Source of the DNA: JAFGJU01 sp964570935
Lineage (GTDB): Bacteria > Eisenbacteria > RBG-16-71-46 > JAFGJU01
Direction: 5' to 3'
Assembly (NCBI GenBank): GCA_964570935.1
Contig: CAZMZP010000083.1
Span: 1-26,788 of the forward strand
Length of the DNA: 26,788 bases
Shown one piece after another: positions 7,369 through 15,662 of the stretch (the first letter of the stretch is position 1; each line of letters starts with the position of its first letter). The notes beneath the pieces were generated by a model. It was not told the origin of the DNA and made no database searches. It saw only the letters and a program-made list of their open reading frames with translations. Both the position numbers and the translations under genes were made by a program.

Positions 7369-9844
7369 GTTTTCTCCTCCGGACGAGCCTGAGTGCAGAC
7401 GGGACCATACAACCCAGTATGACGACCGAGGCCGCAGCGGTGAGGAGCGTACCCGTCCTCAGCGAGCGGGACTCGTAGAAGAATCTTATCTTGTGTGCGC
7501 CGGGCCCGAGTGGGAGCCCCCTCAGGAGGAAATCCGTGCGGAAGATCTGAGCCCGGGCGCCGTCTACTTCGGCCTTCCAGTCCGGATAGTAGAGCTCGCT
7601 CAGGACCAGGAAGCAGGGAGCGGCGATACTCGCTTCCACTTCGATCTCGTTCAACCCGTAGGAGACGATCGTGGCCGAGGAGCCCTGAGCCGTCACGGTC
7701 GGCGAGGGCACCGGCTCGAGCACCAGCGCAGTGCGCGAGGGGTCAAAGCTGGCGGAAGTTATTGAGTCCAGGACGGCCTGGCCGCTGCCCATGACCAGGA
7801 CGCTGTCGACCAGGAACACCCGGGGAAGCAGAGCCTTGAACTCATACACCTTTAGCGAGCCGTCGTAGGCCAGACTCATAAGATCTCCCACAGACACGTA
7901 CTGGGGAAAGATGACGTACTTGACGTTGAGCATCGCCAGGACCGCCGGGGTGATCCGCCCGGCGTTCAGGACCGAGGCGTGGAATTCCTCGTACAGACTC
8001 GGCTTGGCGGCGTGGTATCCGCCCACGCTGAAGATCCGGAAAGCTGCAAATCGGTTCTCGCTGAACTCGCGGCCCATCGGGAAGATGCGATAGAGGGATT
8101 CGTCTTTCTGCAGAAATTCCGTCACGTCGTCCTTGAGACTCTCCGTGGACGCGGACGAGCGCTCGCCCACCATGGGACCGAGTATTCGCGCGTCGACGCG
8201 CCAGAGGTCCACCAGCGTTAGAGAGACCAGGATGACCGCCAGAAGAACGGCCGACATCTTGCGCTTCAGATAGAGGTACACGGCCATGAAGCCGGCGAAC
8301 CCGATAAGGCCCAGAATCAGGACGTCCTGCTTCACCATGTCGAAGCACCGTTGGGCGCTCCCTGCCGCGGCCGAAGCAGAGAAACCAGCCGCGTTCCTGG
8401 CCAGCGCCTTGGCCTGCAAAGCGTCAATCACCATGCCCTCGTACCACGACGAGATGCTTCCGCCGAACACCAGCCAGACGAGCCAGACTGCCAGGAACCC
8501 GCACCCCAGCCACAGGGCCGCGCGTTCCAACCAGCCGCCTACCTGGGCCGCGCGCCTCGCACGGAGCACCGCGGCGATGCCGTAGGCCGCCAGAGCGGCA
8601 ACGGAGAACTGCGTCAGGACGAGTATCATCACCGGCACGCGGAACTTGTTGAAGTAAGGCAGCCCCTCGTACAGCAGACGGTACAGGGGCTCGAAGTGCT
8701 TGCCGAAGGACACGAGCAGCGACAGTAGCCCGAGCAGAAGGAAAAACAGCACTTCCCTCTTCCGCACGCAGACCAACCCGAGGAAGGCAAGGAACAGCGG
8801 TAGTATTCCCATGTAGTTCGGATAGTCGGTGAACGGCATGCTGCCCCAGTAGGTGGCGCCGCCGAACCCCAGCCACGAAGGGACCAGAAACGTCATCATC
8901 TCGACCGGACTGAACGACCAGTCGGTCGCCCGGCCGAACTCCATGCCTCCGCCTGCCACGGCGCCCCTGCTGGAGTATGCGCTGTAGTCGTGCACTGGCA
9001 GGTACAGCAACGAACCGAAGGCCAGAGCCACGGCCAGGGCCAGCCCGACGCAGACGACTCTCGTCACCCTCGTCTTCACGGCCGGAGCTTCCGCGGACTT
9101 CATGGCCAGGAAAAGCAGGCAGTAAAGCCCCACCGCAAGCCACGTGTAATAGACGATCTGAACGTGCGCCCTCAGCAGCTGCAGGCCGCCGCACAGGGCC
9201 AGAAGGCCGAAAGACAGCGCGTCGCCGCGCCTCAGGAGCCGCACCGTCAGGAGCATGATGACCGGTATGAATGCGCAGTTGACGAGCTTGCTGCCGTGCC
9301 CGAAGGCACCCACGGCCACGAGGTTCGGCGTCAGCATGAAGGCGACGCCGGCGAACAGCCCCGCCTCCAGCGAGAGACCCGTCTCCTTGAAGAGCAGGAA
9401 CACGAACAACCCGGCCACGAAGTAGTAGAGCAGTAACCACGTCATCGGCGGCAGGAAAGGCAGCACTTTGTGGATGCCCAGCAGGATGAGGTCCGGGAAG
9501 TACACGTACGGATTGTAGGTGAGGCTCCCGAAGGACGGCATTCCCAGGAACACATAGGGGTTCCACAGCGGGTAAGGACCGCCTTCCTTCATGCTCTCCT
9601 GCGCCGCCGCGGCGAAGCCCATCGGCGCTACTGCGTCCGCCGACACCAGGACCTTCCCGGAGAACACAAGTTGGTGGAAAAGCACGGCCAGGATCGCCAC
9701 CAGGATGATGCTGACGAGAAGAGCAGGCCGGTTGGCCAGCGGCCAACCCGCGCGCTCACCCCGCTCCTTGCGGTCCCTGCGCTCGGCCCTCCCGCGCCCG
9801 TGCTCGTGGCCTTCTCTTTTGTCCCTGTGTTTCTTCTTCGACAT
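7334..9844 (-). CDS. YfhO-family multi-pass membrane protein (GT-C type)
   Basis: An 836-residue integral membrane protein of the YfhO family, related to GT-C glycosyltransferases and linked in Firmicutes to glycosylation of lipoteichoic acid or other surface polymers. The YfhO motif PLWNPYVFLGMPSFG sits at 92-106 after the first helix (about 41-60). Many helices follow up to about residue 530, then a soluble C-terminal part with ELYYPDWKAEVDG, and a last helix near 805-825. Residues 1-33 are an unusual K/R/H/E/D-rich tail that should stay in the cytoplasm. ATG 9844 has a modest upstream site (GAAGG). Its end overlaps the DPM1-like gene by 35 bases, suggesting that the lipid-sugar donor made next door is used here; this is inference. 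Confidence 0.85.
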   Translation of the reverse strand: MSKKKHRDKREGHEHGRGRAERRDRKERGERAGWPLANRPALLVSIILVAILAVLFHQLVFSGKVLVSADAVAPMGFAAAAQESMKEGGPYPLWNPYVFLGMPSFGSLTYNPYVYFPDLILLGIHKVLPFLPPMTWLLLYYFVAGLFVFLLFKETGLSLEAGLFAGVAFMLTPNLVAVGAFGHGSKLVNCAFIPVIMLLTVRLLRRGDALSFGLLALCGGLQLLRAHVQIVYYTWLAVGLYCLLFLAMKSAEAPAVKTRVTRVVCVGLALAVALAFGSLLYLPVHDYSAYSSRGAVAGGGMEFGRATDWSFSPVEMMTFLVPSWLGFGGATYWGSMPFTDYPNYMGILPLFLAFLGLVCVRKREVLFFLLLGLLSLLVSFGKHFEPLYRLLYEGLPYFNKFRVPVMILVLTQFSVAALAAYGIAAVLRARRAAQVGGWLERAALWLGCGFLAVWLVWLVFGGSISSWYEGMVIDALQAKALARNAAGFSASAAAGSAQRCFDMVKQDVLILGLIGFAGFMAVYLYLKRKMSAVLLAVILVSLTLVDLWRVDARILGPMVGERSSASTESLKDDVTEFLQKDESLYRIFPMGREFSENRFAAFRIFSVGGYHAAKPSLYEEFHASVLNAGRITPAVLAMLNVKYVIFPQYVSVGDLMSLAYDGSLKVYEFKALLPRVFLVDSVLVMGSGQAVLDSITSASFDPSRTALVLEPVPSPTVTAQGSSATIVSYGLNEIEVEASIAAPCFLVLSELYYPDWKAEVDGARAQIFRTDFLLRGLPLGPGAHKIRFFYESRSLRTGTLLTAAASVVILGCMVPSALRLVRRRKREVTRHSADVQ

Positions 9845-9865
9845 AACCCATCCTTCGAATCTGTA

Positions 9866-9893
9866 AATCTACATCAGGCCCCGGTGTTTTCAA
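9866..9893 (-). promoter_or_regulatory. Possible sigma70-type promoter for the YfhO gene
   Basis: In the AT-richer 76-base gap before the YfhO gene, TTGAAA (9893-9888, 5/6 match to the -35 consensus) and TAGATT (9871-9866, 4/6 match) are separated by 16 bases. This would give a leader of roughly 15 bases. It is one of the few AT-rich patches in the locus. Confidence 0.35.
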
Positions 9894-9920
9894 AGCGGGA
9901 AACTCCGCGTCCGCCGGCCT

Positions 9921-11066
9921 TCAGCCTCGGGAGGCGTTTGTCCGGCGCCGCTGGAGGAGCTCCGCCATCTGCCGCGACTTGCTGGCCCAGCTGTTCTCGC
10001 GAGCCGCGTTCTTGAGCGCGGCAGGGTCGATTCTGCGACCAAGCGCAACTCTCACTGTTTCAGCGAATTGGGACTTTTCTCTAACAAGATACATCAAGTT
10101 CTCGTGCCCGGCCATGTCCTCGGAGTACCTGAGGCTCACCACGGTCTTCCCGGCGGCGAAGTATTCGTACAGCTTGTTGGGATTGAGCACCGAAGTGAGC
10201 GGCTCTTCCTTGAACGGAATCAGGCAGACGCTCATGGCGGCCAGATAGAGCGGAAGAGACTCGTACGCCTTCTCCCCCAGGCAGTGCACGTTCGGCCGCC
10301 TGCGCGAGAGCTCCTCCGCTTCACGCTTCACGCCCGGCGCCACCGGCCCTATCAAGGCCAGGGAGCCGTCCCCGACCGCGTCCGCAGTGTCGTTCACGAG
10401 CGCGAAGTCAAACCACTCCTTTATCGCGCCGGTGTAGCCCACGACGGGCTGCTTCAGTCGCCCCACGTCTTCCGGGATTTGGGAAGCCGCGACGTCCCTG
10501 GAGAAAAGCTCGTAGTCCACGCCGTTTCCTATCACGACCGCTTTCTTGCCGCAGGCCGCCAAGACGCGCGCAGCGAGGCCCTCGGAGCAGGCCACGACGA
10601 CGTCCGCCCTCCGACATAGGCGCTGGAAGCACTCGCGGGACCACTCGGGCACTCCCGGAAACACTGTCGGGTCGTCGTTGCAGTCATACAACACGAAACT
10701 GGAGGAAAGGTCCTCCACGACCGGAGCAAAGTAGATGTTTGAGATTAGCACCGGAGCGCCGCTCTTCACTCCCATCAGCGCCATCGCGGCCCTGACCCAC
10801 AGGGCGGTTAAGGCGCCCAGTAGATTCCGCGCCGTCCGGTGCCGTATGAGCCTGTTGTAGACCCGGCTCTCGGTGTGAGGCTTGAGCACCGGGGTGCTCA
10901 GGTAGAGCACGTTGCCGTCGCGCCTCGGCCGGAAGTTGTTCCCGACCGTGGAGCTGATGGGCTCGAAGAAGAAGACGCGCCAGTCTCTGGGAAACTGCGT
11001 GATGAGGAAACGCTTCCGCGTCCTCATGTAGTTCCACTTGACTTCGGACAGTACTACAAGATCCAT
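9921..11066 (-). CDS. Glycosyltransferase family 4-like protein
   Basis: A 381-residue cytoplasmic or peripheral glycosyltransferase with GT-B fold. Signatures are VVIGNGVDYELFS (177-189), GYTGAIKEWFDF (210-221, the start of the C-terminal Rossmann domain), PNKLYEYFAAGKTVVS (296-311, donor-binding EX7E-like region) and RENSW (356-360). These are typical of GT4 enzymes that use NDP-sugars. The stop is 76 bases before the YfhO gene. ATG 11066 lies 31 bases downstream of the methyltransferase stop and lacks a strong ribosome site. The acceptor and sugar cannot be named from sequence. Confidence 0.85.
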   Translation of the reverse strand: MDLVVLSEVKWNYMRTRKRFLITQFPRDWRVFFFEPISSTVGNNFRPRRDGNVLYLSTPVLKPHTESRVYNRLIRHRTARNLLGALTALWVRAAMALMGVKSGAPVLISNIYFAPVVEDLSSSFVLYDCNDDPTVFPGVPEWSRECFQRLCRRADVVVACSEGLAARVLAACGKKAVVIGNGVDYELFSRDVAASQIPEDVGRLKQPVVGYTGAIKEWFDFALVNDTADAVGDGSLALIGPVAPGVKREAEELSRRRPNVHCLGEKAYESLPLYLAAMSVCLIPFKEEPLTSVLNPNKLYEYFAAGKTVVSLRYSEDMAGHENLMYLVREKSQFAETVRVALGRRIDPAALKNAARENSWASKSRQMAELLQRRRTNASRG

Positions 11067-11097
11067 TCCGTCTACCCGCGGTCGCCGAGCCGGCTCA

Positions 11098-11946
11098 CTA
11101 CCCGTGGAAGTTCGCGGCTCCGCAGTAAGGACACAGCCAGCCGGTCTGGGCCACCTCTCCTTCCCTGACGAGCGGCATCCCGCAGACCGCGCACACGTGC
11201 GTCACGCGCCTCAGCCCGTTCGGGCCGGCGTATTTGTACAGGGCGAGGTAGTTGCTGCCACGGAAAAGGTCCATGCCCAGCGTCCGCTTGAGGCACGTGA
11301 GCGCTCTCAGGAAGCCGAAGTGCCATCTTCGTATTCGCGGGTCGTTCATCCACGTGTAGCCGGACGGGCACTCCGCGAAAGAGCGCAGTCTGAACCCCGC
11401 CGCGTAGAAAGTCTCGTTGAGCGACAGGAAATCGAAACGCTGCTGATGCTCAAGCCTCTTCCGGAACTTCAAGAGAAAGTACTTCGCGAAGTATCCCGCG
11501 AATCTGTAGAACCTGTCGTCAAACGAGCGCGAGTTGGGCAGGGCGGCGTACAGGAAACCTCCCGGCCTCATTACTCGGGCCGCCTCGGCCACCGCCATCT
11601 CCGCGTCAGAGAGGTGTTCCAGGACGTAGTTGAGCACCACGAATTCAAACGCGGAGGCCGCGAACGGCAGGCGCTCCACGTCGCCCAGAACGAAATTCCT
11701 GGGCGAAGCGTCCCGGCCCCGCGGGTCGGCGCCGCCGGCCGCACCGTCAGGCCCGGTGCGCAGCGACTTGGGCGTCTTCACGTCCAGAGACACCACGCAA
11801 AGCGAAGGGAATCTCGCGTGAGCAAAGCTCCCCGCGCCGCATCCGGCGTCCAGGACTGCGGCCCCGGAAGGAAGCGCGTCAAGCACTTCCTCGATGAAGA
11901 GCGGCTCTTCCGTCTCTTTCCTTTGTATCCGCGAAAGAGTCTCCAT
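11098..11946 (-). CDS. Class I SAM-dependent methyltransferase with C-terminal zinc-ribbon-like tail
   Basis: A 282-residue methyltransferase. Motif I is VLDAGCGAGSF (31-41), the acidic/post region is GDVERLPF (88-95), and VLEHL (108-112) and RVMRPGGFLYAALPN (124-138) complete the Methyltransf_11 pattern. Residues 60-82 form a Gly/Pro-rich insert. The tail is unusual: Cys252-x2-Cys255 and Cys272-x2-Cys275 form a zinc-ribbon-like pair at the extreme C-terminus. It sits between a GT2 and a GT4 gene, so sugar or glycan methylation is the most likely role (inference). ATG 11946 begins 22 bases after the upstream stop, with GGGAGG upstream at wide spacing. Confidence 0.85.
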   Translation of the reverse strand: METLSRIQRKETEEPLFIEEVLDALPSGAAVLDAGCGAGSFAHARFPSLCVVSLDVKTPKSLRTGPDGAAGGADPRGRDASPRNFVLGDVERLPFAASAFEFVVLNYVLEHLSDAEMAVAEAARVMRPGGFLYAALPNSRSFDDRFYRFAGYFAKYFLLKFRKRLEHQQRFDFLSLNETFYAAGFRLRSFAECPSGYTWMNDPRIRRWHFGFLRALTCLKRTLGMDLFRGSNYLALYKYAGPNGLRRVTHVCAVCGMPLVREGEVAQTGWLCPYCGAANFHG

Positions 11947-11968
11947 GTGACTGTCCCGCCTCCCGACG

Positions 11969-12886
11969 TCAGCGCCGCGGCGGCCGGCCGCCCCGTTCCG
12001 CGCCGCGGCCCGGTCTCAACATGTCCGTCAACGCCCTGAACACGGCCCCGGGCAGCTTGAGGTCGCCCTTCGCGAGCCCCTTTACGAACAACCATACCAG
12101 ATACCCTGCGCCGAAGAACGGGATCGTGAGCCAGTGGTACGGCCTGGCGTGCCTGGAGAAGAGGAGAACGTTGCTCATCGTCTTGTTGTAGACCTTGGAC
12201 GGGGAGAACTCCCCGCCCGACGACAGAGAGACCTTGTGCCAGGCCAAAGCGTCCGGAACGTACACCACTCTGTAACCGGCTCTTCCGGCCCGGAGGCACC
12301 AGTCCGCGTCCTCTCCGTACATCCGGTACGAGGTGTCCAGCATCCCCACTTTCTCAACGAGCTCCCTCCTGGCCATCAGGGCGCAGCCGGTGAGATAGTC
12401 CACGTCCGCCCGTTCCGAGAAGGCCGGGGAGTCCGGTTTTCGTATGCCGCGATGACGCGTCATGCCCTTCCAGAAGTCGACTTCACCGCCCGCCGACCAG
12501 ATGGTGTCCTTCCTGGAGAAATAGAATATCTTGGCGCCGGCGAGTCCGATTTCGGGCGATTCCTCCATGGCAGCCACCAGCCGCTCCACCGCACGCTCGT
12601 CCGCCACGGCGTCGTTGTTGAACAGAAACACGTAATCCGCCCCCCGGTCCAGCGCCAGCCTCATTCCCGCGTTGCTTGCCCGGGCGAAACCTTCGTTCGT
12701 CGCGTTGCTCACGAAGACGGTGGCCGGGAACAGGCCTTTCAGATAGTCCACCGAGCCGTCGGCGGAAGCGTTGTCAATCAGTATGGTCTCGAGCTCCCGA
12801 TGAGTCGAGCGAACGAGTGACGCGAGGCACTCACGAGTGTCTTCGCGCGCGTTCCAGTTGACTACTATCGCGGAGACCTTGCGCAT
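11969..12886 (-). CDS. GT2 glycosyltransferase, WbbL/rhamnosyltransferase-like
   Basis: A 305-residue cytoplasmic GT2 with VVNWN (8-12), IDNASADGS (37-45), NEGFARASNAG (64-74), LFNNDAV (88-94), YLTGCALMARRE (164-175) and the catalytic-base region YGEDADWCLR (190-199). A weak hydrophobic segment lies near 254-272, and the tail is rich in Arg, Gly and Pro. The chosen start (ATG 12886) is directly before the first beta strand, as in homologues. ATG 12910, which overlaps the upstream stop as ATGA, would add 8 residues and is a real alternative. The sugar transferred is unknown. Confidence 0.87.
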   Translation of the reverse strand: MRKVSAIVVNWNAREDTRECLASLVRSTHRELETILIDNASADGSVDYLKGLFPATVFVSNATNEGFARASNAGMRLALDRGADYVFLFNNDAVADERAVERLVAAMEESPEIGLAGAKIFYFSRKDTIWSAGGEVDFWKGMTRHRGIRKPDSPAFSERADVDYLTGCALMARRELVEKVGMLDTSYRMYGEDADWCLRAGRAGYRVVYVPDALAWHKVSLSSGGEFSPSKVYNKTMSNVLLFSRHARPYHWLTIPFFGAGYLVWLFVKGLAKGDLKLPGAVFRALTDMLRPGRGAERGGRPPRR

Positions 12887-12906
12887 GTTCCAACCGCCGG
12901 CCGACG

Positions 12907-14478
12907 TCATGTGGCGGCCTGCCTTCGCAGCGACAGATTCCTGAACGCCAGCCAGCCCGACACCGTGCCGACCAGCCCCAGGGCGGCCACCACCGCCCAG
13001 TATTGAATTTTCCACTTCCCGGAGTACCGGAGGTACGTGAACCAGAAGTCCAGCCCCGTGAGCAGCTCCTTGCGGCTGGCCTCGTCCAGCGGCAGCCGGG
13101 CCTCCTTGCCTTCGTACGAGTAGACCGGCACGGAAGGCATTTCGCCCTTCGCGTGGAGCCGCAAGTTCCTGGCCAGCATCCTCCAGTGACCGAGCACGGG
13201 CGAGTAGTTGGGCACGAAATGCGACTTGGACAGGAACAGCGGGTCCGTGAACTCGCGCGTGTACGGATACTCGCCCACTTCCCTCAGATAGCTTCCGAAG
13301 TATATCCCCACTCCCCCGAGCTGGACCGCGAACCCGACCAGCGCCAGGAACAAGAACGTGCCCCAGACGAGTCGTCCGGCGTGCTCGCTGGAAAGCAGGC
13401 TTCCCACCGGGACCAGGAGCAGCGGCACGAACGGAATCACGTAGCGCGGCCCCCAGCTGCCGTCACCGGCCCACGAAAGGAACTTGGAATAGAAGAGCAG
13501 GTTGATCACGAATATGGACAGGAAGAGGAGCGCCTCCGACCCGAATTTCCTTCTGAAATGGGCGAACCCCGCCCAGCAAGCCGCCAGGACCGGCGCGTAA
13601 AGGAAGATGCTCTTGCCCGAGCTGAAAAGCTGGCCGTACAGTCCCACCAGAAGCGGCGTGCCGAATCCCTCCACGGAGGTCTCCGCCCCGTAACCGGTGG
13701 CGAAGATGCTGCCGAACCTGGCCTGGTTGTACCAGAAGGCCGCCACCACACCGAGAACGAGCGGAGTCCCGAAGGCCAGGACCCGGGTCATGAACGACAG
13801 GGCGCTCAGCTCCGACGAACGATGCTTCATGGGAAGGCAGGACCAGGCGAAGAACACGATTATGGGCGCCACGGCCAGGACCATCGCGTATTTCGTCAGG
13901 ACGCATGCGGCGGCGCAGAGACCCCCCAGAAACAGATGCCGCCGTCTCCCGCTCCTCTTGAACGTGAGCAGCGACAGGACCGCGCCCAGGACGAGCGCCG
14001 TGGTAATGGGCTCGGTCAGAAAACTCTTGGAGTAAACCCACACAGGCGTCGTGAGCCCGAAGGCCAGAGTGAGCGCCAGGGACGTCCTCACGCCGTAGCC
14101 CAGGCAGAAGCACACGTACAGAAGCAGCAGCACCGCCACGGCCGCCGCGAACGGCTCCAGCGTGGAGGTCACGAACCTGAGCACGTAACCCCTCTCCGTT
14201 TCACTGAAGCCGGAGGCGTTGTACACAGCGCGCGCCAGCATGTAGAACGGCGCCGCAAGCACCGCCTGTCCGATGCCCGCCTTGGGATACAGCTTGCCGT
14301 CGGGCCCGGGATAGCCGTTGCCGTAAGGGATCGAGATGGTGCCCTGCTCGACGATGCCGGCCGTCAGCAGAAACATCGTGTTGCCGTCGCTCGAGACGAT
14401 CCCGCCGCCGGTCGTGAGCAGGTAGACGCTGAGAAAGAAGAGAAACACCGTTAGACCCAGCCATCTCGGCTTCGTCAT
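12907..14478 (-). CDS. PMT/GT39-like GT-C integral membrane glycosyltransferase
   Basis: A 523-residue multi-pass protein. After helix 1 (about 7-25) comes the acidic loop motif SSDGN (29-33), where GT-C enzymes place their catalytic Asp. Later motifs are SKSFLTEP (150-157), GLYGQLFSSGKSIFLYAP (279-296) and GDGSWGPRYVIPF (338-350), a combination common in ArnT/PMT-like glycosyltransferases that use polyprenyl-phosphate sugars. About ten helices are visible, ending in a C-terminal one (about 493-513). ATG 14478 overlaps the upstream stop as ATGA and is preceded by GAGGAG at 9 bases. A longer reading frame exists upstream but lies inside the GT4 gene. The acceptor (glycan or protein) is not determined by sequence. 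Confidence 0.82.
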   Translation of the reverse strand: MTKPRWLGLTVFLFFLSVYLLTTGGGIVSSDGNTMFLLTAGIVEQGTISIPYGNGYPGPDGKLYPKAGIGQAVLAAPFYMLARAVYNASGFSETERGYVLRFVTSTLEPFAAAVAVLLLLYVCFCLGYGVRTSLALTLAFGLTTPVWVYSKSFLTEPITTALVLGAVLSLLTFKRSGRRRHLFLGGLCAAACVLTKYAMVLAVAPIIVFFAWSCLPMKHRSSELSALSFMTRVLAFGTPLVLGVVAAFWYNQARFGSIFATGYGAETSVEGFGTPLLVGLYGQLFSSGKSIFLYAPVLAACWAGFAHFRRKFGSEALLFLSIFVINLLFYSKFLSWAGDGSWGPRYVIPFVPLLLVPVGSLLSSEHAGRLVWGTFLFLALVGFAVQLGGVGIYFGSYLREVGEYPYTREFTDPLFLSKSHFVPNYSPVLGHWRMLARNLRLHAKGEMPSVPVYSYEGKEARLPLDEASRKELLTGLDFWFTYLRYSGKWKIQYWAVVAALGLVGTVSGWLAFRNLSLRRQAAT

Positions 14479-15629
14479 TTTGCCCAGCTCCTCTCCACCT
14501 CGGAGCCAAAGCGCTCCAGAGTCTCTACAAGTGGTTTCCACGAGAATGACTCACTGCCCGCGCGTATGTTCGCGGCGAACTTCTCCGCCAGCCCCTCTTC
14601 GAAGTACTTGAGCATCGCCGCGGCCAGGGCTTCGGGGTCGTTCGGCGGGACCAGGAGTCCGTTCACTCCGTCCTTGACCACTTCCGGAATCCCGCCCACC
14701 GCCGTGGAGATGACGGGCGTGTCGAAGGCGAACGCCACCTGCACCACCCCGCTCTGCGTGGCCGACGAGTACGGCAGGACGGCCACGTCGGCGGCCGAGA
14801 AGTACAGGCCCACCTCCTCGTCGCTCACGTACCTGTCCACCAGTCTCACTTTCTTGCCCAGCCCCAGCCGTTCGATGTGCTCCACGTACGGCCTCGAAGG
14901 CTCGTAGAACTCCCCCACCACGACGAGCGTGGCGTCCAGCGCGGCGCTCACCCTGGCGAACGCGTCCAACAGGTTGTGGACGCCCTTGTACGGCCTGACG
15001 TAGCCGAAGAAGAGCACGGCGCGGCCGTCGAGCCCCAGTCTTTTCTTGGCCTCCCGGGGTTCGACCCTGCTGAACGTGAAGTACACGTAGCTGGGATGGG
15101 CCACTTCCACCGCGTTCGAGGCGGCCCGAATCCGCATCAAGTCTTCCATCACGGAATGAGACAGGGTCACGAAGTAGTCCACCTGTGAGAATGCTATTCT
15201 TGTGAGGAGATTGTCCACCACGCGCCGCTCGTGCGGCACGACGTTGTCGCATATGAACAGCACCCGCGCGCCCGCGAATTTCCTGGCCAGAAACGAAATC
15301 GTGGCGTAGCAGGGGCCGAAAAACGGCGTCCACCACTTGAACACCAGGACGTGCGGCCGGAATTTCCGCACGTGGTTGAACGTCGCGAACCAGCTCACGG
15401 GGTTGATGGAGTCCATGAGGGCCCGTGGCCGGACGTCTATCCTCGCCGGTCCGGGGTCGAGCTGCGTCTTTCCCGGAAAAAGAAACGACGGGTACTGTCT
15501 CTTGAACGAGACGAACGACACTTCGTGGTCTTGCTTCAGAAGCGAATACAGGATGGCGAGATACTGGGCGATGCCGCCCCTGAGGGGGTGAGCCGGACCG
15601 AGGATGCAGAACCTGAGCTTCTGGGGCAA
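14475..15629 (-). CDS. Glycosyltransferase family 4
   Basis: A 384-residue GT-B enzyme. The N-terminal acceptor domain begins CILGPAHPLRGGIAQY (8-23). The C-terminal donor domain carries FFGYVRPYKG (207-216), SSATQSGVVQVAFAFDTPV (288-306) and VGGIPEVVKDGVNGLLVPPN (311-330), all standard for GT4. Translation starts at TTG 15629: AAGGAGG ends 4 bases upstream and no other start is near. Its end overlaps the GT-C gene start by four bases, so the two are probably translationally coupled. The sugar is unknown. Confidence 0.9.
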   Translation of the reverse strand: MPQKLRFCILGPAHPLRGGIAQYLAILYSLLKQDHEVSFVSFKRQYPSFLFPGKTQLDPGPARIDVRPRALMDSINPVSWFATFNHVRKFRPHVLVFKWWTPFFGPCYATISFLARKFAGARVLFICDNVVPHERRVVDNLLTRIAFSQVDYFVTLSHSVMEDLMRIRAASNAVEVAHPSYVYFTFSRVEPREAKKRLGLDGRAVLFFGYVRPYKGVHNLLDAFARVSAALDATLVVVGEFYEPSRPYVEHIERLGLGKKVRLVDRYVSDEEVGLYFSAADVAVLPYSSATQSGVVQVAFAFDTPVISTAVGGIPEVVKDGVNGLLVPPNDPEALAAAMLKYFEEGLAEKFAANIRAGSESFSWKPLVETLERFGSEVERSWAK

Positions 15630-15633
15630 GGGA

Positions 15634-15640
15634 CCTCCTT
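15634..15640 (-). promoter_or_regulatory. Full-consensus Shine-Dalgarno preceding a TTG start
   Basis: AAGGAGG, with the TTG start 4 bases downstream (15629). This site fixes the start of the GT4 gene. The pairing of the strongest ribosome site with the weakest of the common start codons is notable. Confidence 0.75.
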
Positions 15641-15644
15641 CATC

Positions 15645-15661
15645 CCGGCGCCGCGCACCGG
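15645..15661 (-). repeat. Hairpin after the GHMP kinase stop codon
   Basis: CCGGTGC pairs with GCGCCGG (one U-G wobble) around a 3-base loop. It starts 1 base after the TAG of the kinase and ends 4 bases before the Shine-Dalgarno of the next gene, so it could affect translation of that gene. No U-tract. Confidence 0.45.
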
Positions 15662-15662
15662 C

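Noticed and set aside
13003..14454. Long plus-strand open frame of 483 codons antisense to the PMT-like gene
   Set aside because: Its translation is rich in Arg, Glu, Gln, Pro and His with no recognisable domain. It mirrors the GC-biased codons of a clear membrane protein on the minus strand and has no ribosome site.
14479..14541. Upstream ATG giving a 544-residue PMT-like protein
   Set aside because: The additional 21 residues are inside the GT4 gene and precede no known signature. ATG 14478 overlaps the stop as ATGA and starts directly before the first membrane helix.
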